64,000 nucleotides of DNA from Bacteroidales bacterium (lineage in GTDB: Bacteria > Bacteroidota > Bacteroidia > Bacteroidales > F082), in contig JAFYIE010000066.1 of the NCBI GenBank assembly GCA_017538795.1, positions 49,006 through 113,005 of the forward strand, read 5' to 3'. A program made the position numbers and the translations under genes. Positions 24,967 to 33,278 of this stretch are shown piece by piece. Below the pieces are notes generated by a model. The model was not told the origin of the DNA. It was given only the letters and a program-made list of their open reading frames with translations, and made no database searches. Position 1 is the stretch's first letter. The number at the start of each line of letters is the position of its first letter.

Positions 24967-24977
24967 TAGCAAAAGCT

Positions 24978-26012
24978 TTATTTACAACTCACTATAAGTT
25001 CGCTGCCGGAAGTATAGGTGAAGTCGTCGTCATACATCCTGCCGGTGTGTTCCACTTCGTCTTTATATTTCTTTATCTCACCGCTTTTTATTGTTTCCGT
25101 GATAGGGCCTCCATTACTCAAGAAACACGGTCTCACGACATACGTCACGCTGTCGTCGGTGACATCGGTAACTTCGATATTAGCGCTTTCTGCGTTGATA
25201 TGAAAATCGCCATTGTACAGAACCACCGCTTTGTTGTATGGCAACTTGCCTTTCTGGGCGATAAAGAGGCATCTCACCGCCTCGGAATAGCCGAATCCAT
25301 AATGACTTTCCGACACCATCAGAAACAACGCTTTCTTGCCGCCTTCGAGCTCGATGGTATCGAAGTCGAGGTCTCCTTTTTGCCACAACGCGGTGAATTT
25401 CACGCCGTTAGCGAAGGTGTAGTTGCCTATTCCATTGAGATATCCTTCGGGAAACTCGCAGACGTCGCCGTTCACCATCTTATGGACGCAAGGTCCGACA
25501 AGTTTGCCATCTTCGAATTCGCCCTCGAAATACTCCTTGCCGTTGGCGAAGTTGCCGTCGTAGCCGTCTTTAGTAATCTTTCCGTGGCCGTGACGTTTGC
25601 CTTCCTTAAATCCGCCTTCGTATTTCACGCTGATAGTACTCAGATGCACTCCGTGCTGGTCGTTGTTGACCGACACGCCGTAGCCATGTTCTTTATCGTC
25701 GAGCCATTCGCCATCGTATTTGTAGTCGTGACTCGCGCCGCCGCCCATGGTATAATATTTGTATTTGCCTTTGCCGCAACGTTTATCGTCGCGCCACTCG
25801 CCTTCATATTCAGCGCTGGCGCCGTTCAGCTCGTAGCTCATGTAGCCGAAGCCGTCTTTCTTGCCGTTTTTAAACTCTCCCTCGTAACGGTCACGACGGC
25901 AGCAGCCGGTGTCGCTCGGCGAATCGAGATAGCCCTTGCCATGCGGCAGTCCAGCCTCGTTCACCTCCCCCTCATAGCGCGAGCCGTCTTTAAAGTTGAT
26001 GGTTTTATTCAT
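24978..26012 (-). CDS. MORN repeat protein
   Basis: 344 aa without a signal peptide. At least eight MORN repeats (YEGEVNEAGLPHGKGYL, YEGEFKNGKKDGFGYM, YEGEWRDDKRCGKGKY, YDGEWLDDKEHGYGV, YEGGFKEGKRHGHGKI, ...) fill residues about 10-215. The C-terminal ~130 residues are not MORN and carry no recognised domain. MORN repeats mediate lipid or protein contacts. It starts 1 bp after the CMP-kinase-like gene, so the pair is one operon. Confidence 0.88.
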   Translation of the reverse strand: MNKTINFKDGSRYEGEVNEAGLPHGKGYLDSPSDTGCCRRDRYEGEFKNGKKDGFGYMSYELNGASAEYEGEWRDDKRCGKGKYKYYTMGGGASHDYKYDGEWLDDKEHGYGVSVNNDQHGVHLSTISVKYEGGFKEGKRHGHGKITKDGYDGNFANGKEYFEGEFEDGKLVGPCVHKMVNGDVCEFPEGYLNGIGNYTFANGVKFTALWQKGDLDFDTIELEGGKKALFLMVSESHYGFGYSEAVRCLFIAQKGKLPYNKAVVLYNGDFHINAESANIEVTDVTDDSVTYVVRPCFLSNGGPITETIKSGEIKKYKDEVEHTGRMYDDDFTYTSGSELIVSCK

Positions 26013-26013
26013 G

Positions 26014-26538
26014 TCAGACGTTTTTCTGGAATTTCCATCTCACATTTTGTGCGAGGAACACCGCCACGTGATATGTAGGGATGTTGGTCACGTTGATGAC
26101 AAAGTCGTAGTTATGAGCGTCGTAACGCGACACACCGGTGTATTTCTTAGTGAATTTCTCACGACGTTCGTCGATATCCTTAACCATCTTACGGGCTTCC
26201 GACTCGCTGAGGTCAAGTTTCTCGCAAAGGTTTTTAGTCCTCGCGTCGAAGTCGGCGATGAGGAAAATCTTCACGGCGTTAGGATAATCCTTGAAGATGT
26301 GGAATCCGGCGCGGCCCACGATGACACACGACTCTTTCGCGGCTATTTCCTTCAATATCTTCTCTTCGGCTTGATACATCTTCTTCGATGTCACGTTCTG
26401 GTCGAAGCCCATGTCGGTATCGAGAACGTTTTTGTCGTACACCTTCACGCCGAGGATATTACCCAGCTTATGAGCTATCTCTCTGCCACCAGTACCGAAT
26501 TCACGGTTGATGGTTATGATGATATTTTTATTTTCCAT
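26014..26538 (-). CDS. Cytidylate kinase-like protein
   Basis: 174 aa matching the cytidylate kinase-like family: NIIITINREFGTGGREIAHKLGNILGVKVYDKNVL (modified P-loop), CVIVGRAGFHIFKDYPNAVKIFLIA, and RREKFTKKYTGVSRYDAHNYDFVINVT. Somewhat shorter than the common ~200-aa forms. Presumed nucleotide phosphotransferase; the substrate is unproven and it is distinct from the essential Cmk. First gene of the pair with the MORN protein. Confidence 0.85.
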   Translation of the reverse strand: MENKNIIITINREFGTGGREIAHKLGNILGVKVYDKNVLDTDMGFDQNVTSKKMYQAEEKILKEIAAKESCVIVGRAGFHIFKDYPNAVKIFLIADFDARTKNLCEKLDLSESEARKMVKDIDERREKFTKKYTGVSRYDAHNYDFVINVTNIPTYHVAVFLAQNVRWKFQKNV

Positions 26539-26561
26539 AGATTAAGTTTTTTATCAAGATG

Positions 26562-26569
26562 CAAATATA
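26562..26569 (-). promoter_or_regulatory. -7 box (TATATTTG) for the CMP-kinase-like/MORN operon
   Basis: TAnnTTTG match 23 bp upstream of the start codon, between this operon and the end of queF. Confidence 0.6.
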
Positions 26570-26599
26570 TAAATTTTTTCAATATAAAAACTAACCTTC

Positions 26600-27061
26600 T
26601 TATCTTATTTGATAGCCTTTCATTCTCTCTTCCGCCATCGCTTCGTATTTTGTGCCAGGCTTGCCGTAGTTGGCGTATGGGTAGATGCTGATACCGCCAC
26701 GCGGGACGAACAATCCCACCACCTCGATGTAGCGCGGATCCATCAGCTTTCTGAGGTCGTCGAGAATGATATTGATGACATCCTCATGAAAATCGCCGTG
26801 ATTTCTAAAAGAGAAGAGGTAAAGTTTCAAGCTCTTGCTCTCCACCATTTTTTTGTCGGGGATGTACAAAATCTTTATCTCGCCGAAGTCGGGCTGGCTG
26901 GTGATTGGGCACAGCGTGGTGAACTCAGGGCAGTTGAACTGCACCCAGTAGTCGCGTTCTGGATGACGGTTTTCGAAAGCCTCGAGGATTTCCGGCGCGT
27001 ATGTCTCAGGTATCTCAGCCTTGCGGCCCAATGATTGTAAATTATCGTTTTCTCTATTCAT
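26600..27061 (-). CDS. queF: NADPH-dependent preQ0 reductase QueF (type I)
   Basis: 153 aa. Converts 7-cyano-7-deazaguanine (preQ0) to preQ1 in queuosine synthesis. The active-site thiol is C51 in [15 protein letters not shown], with the following Asp58, and the QueF motif [20 protein letters not shown] binds NADPH. Length matches unimodular QueF. Last gene of the queCDEF operon, 2 bp after queE. Confidence 0.95.
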   Translation of the reverse strand: MNRENDNLQSLGRKAEIPETYAPEILEAFENRHPERDYWVQFNCPEFTTLCPITSQPDFGEIKILYIPDKKMVESKSLKLYLFSFRNHGDFHEDVINIILDDLRKLMDPRYIEVVGLFVPRGGISIYPYANYGKPGTKYEAMAEERMKGYQIR

Positions 27062-27063
27062 AA

Positions 27064-27645
27064 CTATCTGATATTTAAAATTTTATGTGTCTGCAAAGAG
27101 AGCCTCCACTCGGGATGCTCCTTGCAAAATTCTATTGTTTTCTTTGTTATTTCTTTGTTTTTATCGGCGTCGCCAGTGTCGCAAGGCTGAAGGAAACGAT
27201 GGGTTATTTTAATATTTCCATATAATTTTGGTTCATTTTTGCCATCAAAAATGACCTTCAATTCATCTGCTTCGCGCAAAACTGGCATTGCCTTCTCGCC
27301 AAGGAACATGTCTTTCGGCGAAAGCGTTATCCAGTCGACGTTTTTAGGCAGTTCGACGGTGCCGTTGGTCTCGACAGCAACCGTTTTTCCCAGCAGATGC
27401 AACATCTCCACCAACGATTCGGTGAGTTGCAACGCCGGCTCGCCGCCTGTTACAACCACCAACGAAGCCTTGTGCCTTGACACCTCTTCGATGATGTCGC
27501 CTTCGGTCATCTCCTTCCCTTCCTGATGCCGGGTGTCGCAGAACGGGCACTCGAGATTGCATCCGCTGAAACGGATGAAAACTGCCGGCGTTCCGGTGTT
27601 GAAGCCCTCGCCTTGCAGCGAATAGAATATCTCGTTGACCCTCAT
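27064..27645 (-). CDS. queE: 7-carboxy-7-deazaguanine synthase QueE (radical SAM)
   Basis: 193 aa from [14 protein letters not shown]; a longer frame upstream overlaps queD and is rejected. Radical SAM cysteines C29, C33 and C36 lie in [11 protein letters not shown] with the classical CX3CX2C spacing. TGGEPALQ is the GGE motif. It rearranges 6-carboxy-tetrahydropterin to CDG. 2 bp after queD and 2 bp before queF. Confidence 0.95.
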   Translation of the reverse strand: MRVNEIFYSLQGEGFNTGTPAVFIRFSGCNLECPFCDTRHQEGKEMTEGDIIEEVSRHKASLVVVTGGEPALQLTESLVEMLHLLGKTVAVETNGTVELPKNVDWITLSPKDMFLGEKAMPVLREADELKVIFDGKNEPKLYGNIKITHRFLQPCDTGDADKNKEITKKTIEFCKEHPEWRLSLQTHKILNIR

Positions 27646-27647
27646 TA

Positions 27648-27980
27648 TCAATCTTTTTCGTAAGATGCGATATTGCCGGTAGTCTCCTGCACGTCGACAC
27701 GGTAGCAGTTGGTTATCTGCTCGCAGCACCAGCGGGCGATGTTTTCCGCCGTCGGGTTGCATTTCAGCACATCGTTAACCACTTTATGGTCAAGAGCGTC
27801 GACAATGCGGTGTTTTATCTCAGTAAAATCGACAACCATGCCGTTTCTGTCGAGCTCCTTGGCTTTGCAGTAGATGGTGATAATCCAGTTATGTCCGTGC
27901 AACGAGCAGCATTTGCTCGGATAGTCGAGTGTAAGCTGGTGTGCGCCTGCCACTTCTATTGTTTTCTTGATGTAATACAT
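27648..27980 (-). CDS. queD: 6-carboxy-5,6,7,8-tetrahydropterin synthase QueD
   Basis: 110-aa PTPS-family enzyme. Zinc ligands H14, H28 and H30 (AGAHQLTL; SLHGHNW), catalytic Cys24 four residues before the first His of HGH, and an Asp-His pair in ALDHKVVND. PTAENIARW is the substrate-binding Glu region. Converts 7,8-dihydroneopterin triphosphate to CPH4. 3 bp after queC. Confidence 0.95.
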   Translation of the reverse strand: MYYIKKTIEVAGAHQLTLDYPSKCCSLHGHNWIITIYCKAKELDRNGMVVDFTEIKHRIVDALDHKVVNDVLKCNPTAENIARWCCEQITNCYRVDVQETTGNIASYEKD

Positions 27981-27983
27981 TTT

Positions 27984-28640
27984 TTAATCCTCGTAATTTG
28001 TTGGGTCAATAATTCCGGCTTCAGCAAAAGCCTCTTTACGTTCGCGACATGTGCCGCAGCGTCCGCAATGGCGTTCGCCGCCTCGATAACATGAATATGT
28101 AGTGCTGTAGTCGATGCCAAGCTTCACGCCTCGTTTCACTATATCGCCCTTGGTGATGTCGGTGTAAGGCGCCACAAGTTTCACTCCTTCGTAGGTTCCC
28201 GCTGTCATAGCCGAATCCATCGCTTTAATGAACTCCGGACGGCAATCGGGATAGATGGCGTGGTCGCCTCCGTGGTTGGCTATTAAAACACGTTTCAAGC
28301 TGCGGCTCTCGGCCAACCCGCATGCCACCGAAAGCATAATGCCGTTGCGGAAAGGCACCACCGTGCTTCGCATGTTTTCGTCGTCGTAGTTGCCTTCAGG
28401 GATAGCATCAGCGCCCGCCGTCAACGACGAGCAGAAGTGACGTCCGATGAAAGCGAGGTCTATGACAAGATGTTCGATGCCTAAGTTGGCACAATGGCGG
28501 CGGGCGCATGCTATCTCCCTCGCGGCGTGGTTGCTGCCGTAGTCGATGGTGACAGCCAGAGCAATCCGCTCACATTCCTCATAGAGAAGCGTGGTGGAGT
28601 CGAGACCGCCAGAATAAATGATAATTGAATCTTTTGTCAT
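27984..28640 (-). CDS. queC: 7-cyano-7-deazaguanine synthase QueC
   Basis: 218 aa. ATP-pyrophosphatase loop SGGLDS (10-15). C-terminal zinc site: CYRGGERHCGRCGTCRER. Converts CDG to preQ0 with ATP and ammonia. First gene of the operon, whose translation start lies directly under a preQ1-I riboswitch. folE, the entry enzyme, is not in the window. Confidence 0.96.
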   Translation of the reverse strand: MTKDSIIIYSGGLDSTTLLYEECERIALAVTIDYGSNHAAREIACARRHCANLGIEHLVIDLAFIGRHFCSSLTAGADAIPEGNYDDENMRSTVVPFRNGIMLSVACGLAESRSLKRVLIANHGGDHAIYPDCRPEFIKAMDSAMTAGTYEGVKLVAPYTDITKGDIVKRGVKLGIDYSTTYSCYRGGERHCGRCGTCRERKEAFAEAGIIDPTNYED

Positions 28641-28641
28641 T

Positions 28642-28677
28642 TCTTGTTTTGTTAAAGGGGGTTTCCAAGTACCCCTG
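28642..28677 (-). promoter_or_regulatory. preQ1-I riboswitch upstream of queC
   Basis: In transcript sense the leader reads AGGGG, an 11-nt loop UACUUGGAAAC, CCCCU, then the A-rich tail UUAACAAAACAAG ending two bases before the ATG. P1 is AGGGG/CCCCU. The tail is nearly identical to that of the Thermoanaerobacter tengcongensis preQ1-I aptamer (UUAACAAAACAAGG), and the loop matches in size and ends. Overlap of the tail with the initiation region implies translational control: preQ1 binding hides the start. Context (queCDEF) agrees. Confidence 0.88.
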
Positions 28678-28692
28678 TTAGTAAAATATCGG

Positions 28693-28700
28693 CAAAAATA
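28693..28700 (-). promoter_or_regulatory. -7 box (TATTTTTG) for the que operon
   Basis: TAnnTTTG match that would start the transcript about 10 nt before the preQ1 aptamer. Confidence 0.65.
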
Positions 28701-28828
28701 ATAAAAATTTGAATACGTCGCAGCTTTCTGACAAATTTTAAATTATGCTAAAATTCGGCATTTTCGTCAAAAACTACACAAAAATTTAAAAATATGACAA
28801 TTTTTGCCGAATTTTTAAAAATTATATG

Positions 28829-28836
28829 TATTTTTG
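28829..28836 (+). promoter_or_regulatory. -7 box (TATTTTTG) for the TPR/AraC regulator gene
   Basis: It lies 20 bp before the ATG at 28856. The in-frame ATG at 28826 overlaps it and so cannot be the start. Confidence 0.6.
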
Positions 28837-28855
28837 CGCCGGAAAATTCATTAAG

Positions 28856-30499
28856 ATGAGATATAAGATTTTTGCCGTCATAATATTTTTTACGCTGTGT
28901 TTCTGCGGATGCGAAAGGATTCCGGTTCAACAACAGGAAGAAGAAAACCCGGCATACAGCCCCGACACCCTTAGAAAAATTGCCTCAGAAAACTTCGACG
29001 ACGTCATTCTCTATGTGCTAAAAGGCGAAAAGAACGGAGATATCTCAGCTTATAAAGCCAACTATCTGTGCGCCCAGCTCACATACCAATACACGCCAAA
29101 CAACCTCACGGCAATAAAATACTGCCAGAACGCGTTGCTCGCCCTCAACATCAAAGACAACTACAAAGACCGCGTGGAGGTGCTTTATCTTCTCAGCAAC
29201 GTGGCATACGCGGAGTTAGACCTCAACACCAGCATCAAAGCGGCTCTTGAAGGAAAAGCTGTGGCTCACAAGCATCAAATGGCTTTTGAGGAGGCCTCGT
29301 TCGACTATATCGTGGGACGTTGCCGTTTCAACATGGGCGAGATGGAAGGCCTTGAAGTCATGCGCGAATCCATCGAAAGAGCCCGTAAAGTGGCTGAAAA
29401 GAGAATAGAATTCGGTCACCTTGTGTTTTTTGTCGGCGACTTGACGTTATGCTATGCCACATTAGGTCATTCTGAGATAAGTTACATGAACAACCTCTTG
29501 AGTGAGTTGGATGTTCATGAACGCATAGTCAACGAGATGGAAAATCGCTTCCCGCAAGCCAAGAATTACTGCGACAGAAACCGTTATCAGATAACTTTTT
29601 ACCGTGCGGTAGCTTATGCGACCTTAGGCAACCTGAACGAGGGCGACAAATACATGAAACAGAGTCTGACAACAAGATTCGCCTATACCGACCAAGAGCA
29701 TTATCGCCACATTGAATATTATGCCGAAATCGGCAATCTGGATTCAGTTATGGCAATCAGCAATAAATTTCCTTACGAAGGCGACACCGTACAACGAACC
29801 TTCCGCAGGGAATTAACATTATTGGAGATAGCATATCGCAAGGCCGGTGAGATCGACAAAGCTGACGCATATGCAAAACGAATCGAGGCAATTTCGGAAC
29901 TTATCGACCAACGCGAGATGCAGGAAGGTCTTGCCGTGAACGCGGTGAAATACGAGACACAGAACTACCGTCTCGCCTTCGACGACCACGAGAAATCCAT
30001 GCAAAAGCTGCACCTCATGTTGGCAGTCATCGCGATAATCATCATAACTTTCGTATTGTTAATGGCTCTGATTCATAAAAAGAGGACCAACACTATGGAA
30101 GATTATATGATAGGTCTCAAAAAACAAATGAGCAAGATCGCCAACAAACAGGAGGCTCAAAAGGCCAACGAAAAGGCAAATCGTTCGCTCAACGACATCG
30201 TCGAGGGGCAGAAACTCTATCTGAAGAAAGACATATCACGTTCTGTAGTGTCGTGCATTTTGGGCTGCTCGCAGCACACTCTCACCAAGATGCTCGACGA
30301 GATAGAGCCCGACCTCTCCTTCCCTGACTACATCAGAAACCTGCGCATCAAGCACGCTATAAAACTCATAAAAGACAACCCGAACATCTCCGTGCAACAG
30401 GTCGCCGACGACTCAGGATTCTATAGCCTCAGTGCCTTTGAGCGCAGTTTCAAGGCTGTCACCGGAATGACCCCTAAAACTTTTATCAAAAACAATTAA
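28856..30499 (+). CDS. Membrane-anchored regulator: periplasmic TPR domain plus cytoplasmic AraC HTH
   Basis: 547 aa. Hydrophobic N-terminus with lipobox FCGC (Cys19). Residues about 45-380 are helical TPR-like repeats (YKANYLCAQLTYQYTPNNLTAIKYCQNAL etc.). One transmembrane helix at about 388-408 (MLAVIAIIIITFVLLMALI) is followed by a short coiled coil. The C-terminal ~95 residues are an AraC-type double HTH (IKHAIKLIKDNPNISVQQVADDSGFYSLSAFERSFKAVTGMTPKTFI). This is the layout of Bacteroidota one-component envelope sensors. The signal and target genes are unknown; the thioesterase gene 1 bp downstream is co-transcribed. Confidence 0.88.
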   Translation: MRYKIFAVIIFFTLCFCGCERIPVQQQEEENPAYSPDTLRKIASENFDDVILYVLKGEKNGDISAYKANYLCAQLTYQYTPNNLTAIKYCQNALLALNIKDNYKDRVEVLYLLSNVAYAELDLNTSIKAALEGKAVAHKHQMAFEEASFDYIVGRCRFNMGEMEGLEVMRESIERARKVAEKRIEFGHLVFFVGDLTLCYATLGHSEISYMNNLLSELDVHERIVNEMENRFPQAKNYCDRNRYQITFYRAVAYATLGNLNEGDKYMKQSLTTRFAYTDQEHYRHIEYYAEIGNLDSVMAISNKFPYEGDTVQRTFRRELTLLEIAYRKAGEIDKADAYAKRIEAISELIDQREMQEGLAVNAVKYETQNYRLAFDDHEKSMQKLHLMLAVIAIIIITFVLLMALIHKKRTNTMEDYMIGLKKQMSKIANKQEAQKANEKANRSLNDIVEGQKLYLKKDISRSVVSCILGCSQHTLTKMLDEIEPDLSFPDYIRNLRIKHAIKLIKDNPNISVQQVADDSGFYSLSAFERSFKAVTGMTPKTFIKNN

Positions 30500-30500
30500 A

Positions 30501-30959
30501 ATGAAGGCAACTTATTCACAACGTCTTATCAAACTTGCCGACCTGAATCATCATCAGACTTTTTTCGCAGGCCGCTGTTCAGAATATTTCCTCGAGAGTT
30601 CTTATTTCGCTGTAGCGCAATATGTCGACACTAAAGACACCGTTCTTCTCGTGCTCCATGGCATCGACTTCAAGTTCCCTATCTTTGCCGGCGACATCGT
30701 CACTTACGAGAGCAAAGTCATAGCGGCGGGACGTTCGACGCTCACCGTCTACACCAAGATGTATCGCAGCCGCGAGCCTGAAAAAGTTGCCGCCGACGGC
30801 TTCGCCACATTCTCGTACCTCGACGAGAACCATCACTCAAAGCCACATGGCGTGGTCATCGTTCCTGAGACAGAAGAGGAAAAATGGCTCAACCAACAGG
30901 CGAAGGAAGTGCTTGAGGATTCCAAACGTCGCGCCAAGGCGATGAATGGATTCGCATAA
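30501..30959 (+). CDS. Hotdog-fold acyl-CoA thioesterase (ACOT/YciA-like)
   Basis: 152 aa. The pattern ADLNHHQTFFAGRCSEYFLESSYFAVAQYV with IFAGDIVTYESKVIAAGRSTLTVYTKMY is that of the ACOT-type hotdog thioesterases, different from the YbgC-like one at 23.5 kb. Cytoplasmic, acyl-CoA hydrolysis. Starts 1 bp after the AraC-type regulator gene and ends 3 bp before the convergent GH92 gene. Confidence 0.82.
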   Translation: MKATYSQRLIKLADLNHHQTFFAGRCSEYFLESSYFAVAQYVDTKDTVLLVLHGIDFKFPIFAGDIVTYESKVIAAGRSTLTVYTKMYRSREPEKVAADGFATFSYLDENHHSKPHGVVIVPETEEEKWLNQQAKEVLEDSKRRAKAMNGFA

Positions 30960-30962
30960 AAT

Positions 30963-33185
30963 TTATTTCATGATAAACTCCAACGTGCCGCCGTCAACAA
31001 TCTGTTGATGCGTGATTTTGTAGTCTTTTACAGCCTTTCCGTTCAGCTTCACGCTCTTGACGTGAATCTTTTCAGAAGTCTTGTTTTTCGCCGTGATGAC
31101 GAAGTCTTTGCCGCCGTCGAGATGCAACGTGGCCTTGGTAAACAACGGCGTTCCTATGACATATTCCGCTGAGCCTGCATGGAACGGATAGAATCCGAGA
31201 CTCGAGAAGATATACCATGCCGACATCTGTCCGCAGTCGTCGTTGCCTGCATAGCCGCATGGTGTGGCACGATAGAACTCGGAGCGTACCTGCTCCACTA
31301 ACTCCTGGGTGCGCTCGGGGCGGCCCGCGAAATTATAGAGATACACGGTGTGATGACTCGGCTCGTTGCCGTGCGCATATTGTCCGATGAAACCGCTCGC
31401 GTTGCCGTTGACCTCGCCAGAAGTGGCTGTCAGAGTAAAGTTTTCATCTAATTTCTTCAAAAACGCCTTCTTGCTGCCGAAGAGGTCGATGAGACCTTGC
31501 GGATCCTGCGGCACGAACCACATATACTGCCATGCGTTGCCTTCCACGAAACAAGGCTGCTCGTATGAAAGCGGATCGAAGCCCTCAATCCAGTTACCGT
31601 TCTCGTCTTTCGGACGGAAGAAACCAGTCTCAGGGTCGAAGAGGTTTTTATAGAACATGCTGCGACGGTAGAAACGCTCGTAGTCGTCGGTCTTACCCAA
31701 TTTTTTTGCCACCAAAGCCACGCAGGCGTCGTCGAAAGCCTGCTCCATGGTGATGCTAACACTCTCGTTTTGCAAAGTCTGAGGCAGATAGCCATATTGT
31801 TCCCAGATCTCGAAAGGTGAATTGTAATGGCTGCGGGTGCTGCTCTCCACCATCGCCTGATACGCTTCTTCGACGTCGACGCCTGGAATCTCAGCTAAAA
31901 TGGCGTCGGCCAAAACCGGGATGGCGTGATTGCCGATCATGCAGTAGTTATCCTGTCCCCAGAGATCCCAAATCGGCAGGTAGCCGTAGGTTTTATGGTG
32001 AATCACCATGTCGCGGACAAACTGTGCCGCCAAATCGGGTGCGACAAGTGTATACAGCGGATGCGCCGCGCGGAAAGTGTCCCAAAGACTAAAGGTGCTG
32101 TGATACGTCTGTCCTTCAGGCATCTGTTTGATTTCAAAGTTGGTGTCCATATAACGTCCGTCAACGTCGCTCATCGTGTTAGGCTGCATCAAGACGTGGT
32201 AAAGACCTGTGTAGAAAATGGTTTTCTGCTCATCGGTGCCTTCAACGTCGATGCGACTGAGTTCTTTTTGCCAAACGTCGTGGGCGTTTTGCACATATTC
32301 GTCGAAGTTCCAACTTGTGGCTTCGGCGAGCATGTTTTTGCGTGCGCCATCGTTGTCGACAGGCGAGATAGCGACTTTTACTATAAGTTCTTGATTATCA
32401 CTTGAATTAAAGCTCAAAGCTGCACGCAATGTGCGTCCGTTCACCACATCGCTCTTGCCGACGTTGAGGCCGCCGTTCATCAAAAGATGCTTGCTGATAG
32501 GCTTAGAGAACTCGGCACGGAAGTAAATCTTACGCATCTTAGCCCATCCTGTGATGACACGGTAACCCTCGATGGTGTGGTCGTCGACGATACGAATCTG
32601 TGCCATGATGATGTCGTAGGAACGGCGGCCTGAGTAATAAGCGTCGCCACGATAGGTGCCACGGTCGAGGTCAAGAACCACAGTCTGAGGCTGGCCTTCG
32701 GGGAAAGTATATTTTGTGATTCCGGTTCTGACAGTAGCCGAAACCTCAACGTTCACTCCGCTTTCCTGCAACAACACTTGATAATATCCAGGTCGCGCCG
32801 CTTCATTTTCGTGACTGTAATGCTGGCCGAAATCGGCTTTTTTCAGTTGCTCAGGCGTCACTTCTGCGGTGACAGGCATCAAACTGACATCTATCAAATC
32901 GGTGCAACCCGTTCCGCTGAGGTGTGTATGTGTGAAGCCGTAAATCACGTCTTTGTTGTAGTCGTAGCCCGAGCAAGGATCCCATGTCACCATCTGCTCC
33001 GTTTCAGGACTCAGCTGCACCATACCCTGCGGCATAGTCGCTCCAGGAAACGTGCTTCCGCTCAAAGCGCCCGTCTCGTCGGTTTGCGTCCCGATGAAAG
33101 GATTAACATATTTTGTGTAGTCTTGGGCCTGCACATTCAGGAAAAATGACAGCAAAAGTGCAAGAAGTGTTGTTAACTTTTTCAT
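30963..33185 (-). CDS. GH92 family alpha-mannosidase
   Basis: 740 aa from MKKLTTLLALLLSFFLNVQAQ, a clear signal peptide; the upstream ATG lies before the promoter. GH92 signatures in order: VNPFIGTQTDETGALSGSTFPGATMPQG, YGFTHTHLSGTGC, SLWDTFRAAHPLYTLVAP, IWDLWGQDNYCMIGNHAIPVLADA, HGNEPSHH (contains the likely acid Glu) and YAGNDDCGQMSAWYIFSSLGFYP (likely base Asp and calcium site). These calcium-dependent exo-mannosidases remove alpha-linked mannose from N-glycans. No T9SS or lipobox, so probably periplasmic. No SusCD pair or other glycan enzymes are adjacent. Confidence 0.96.
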   Translation of the reverse strand: MKKLTTLLALLLSFFLNVQAQDYTKYVNPFIGTQTDETGALSGSTFPGATMPQGMVQLSPETEQMVTWDPCSGYDYNKDVIYGFTHTHLSGTGCTDLIDVSLMPVTAEVTPEQLKKADFGQHYSHENEAARPGYYQVLLQESGVNVEVSATVRTGITKYTFPEGQPQTVVLDLDRGTYRGDAYYSGRRSYDIIMAQIRIVDDHTIEGYRVITGWAKMRKIYFRAEFSKPISKHLLMNGGLNVGKSDVVNGRTLRAALSFNSSDNQELIVKVAISPVDNDGARKNMLAEATSWNFDEYVQNAHDVWQKELSRIDVEGTDEQKTIFYTGLYHVLMQPNTMSDVDGRYMDTNFEIKQMPEGQTYHSTFSLWDTFRAAHPLYTLVAPDLAAQFVRDMVIHHKTYGYLPIWDLWGQDNYCMIGNHAIPVLADAILAEIPGVDVEEAYQAMVESSTRSHYNSPFEIWEQYGYLPQTLQNESVSITMEQAFDDACVALVAKKLGKTDDYERFYRRSMFYKNLFDPETGFFRPKDENGNWIEGFDPLSYEQPCFVEGNAWQYMWFVPQDPQGLIDLFGSKKAFLKKLDENFTLTATSGEVNGNASGFIGQYAHGNEPSHHTVYLYNFAGRPERTQELVEQVRSEFYRATPCGYAGNDDCGQMSAWYIFSSLGFYPFHAGSAEYVIGTPLFTKATLHLDGGKDFVITAKNKTSEKIHVKSVKLNGKAVKDYKITHQQIVDGGTLEFIMK

Positions 33186-33206
33186 TTTTTTATTTTTTAT
33201 CGACCA

Positions 33207-33256
33207 CAAAAATAATGAAAAAATCCCACAATAATTCAAAAAAATCAATATCTTTG
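33207..33256. promoter_or_regulatory. Divergent -7 boxes: GH92 (-) and RND efflux operon (+)
   Basis: Minus TATTTTTG at 33207-33214; plus TATCTTTG at 33249-33256, 22 bp before the membrane-fusion gene start. Confidence 0.7.
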
Positions 33257-33278
33257 CATCATTAATAATTATTTACAT

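Noticed and set aside
24930-26078. Long open frame on the plus strand opposite the MORN gene
   Set aside because: It is an antisense shadow of the MORN protein, whose repeats and promoter are on the minus strand; the product is a run of F, V, A residues with no family signature.
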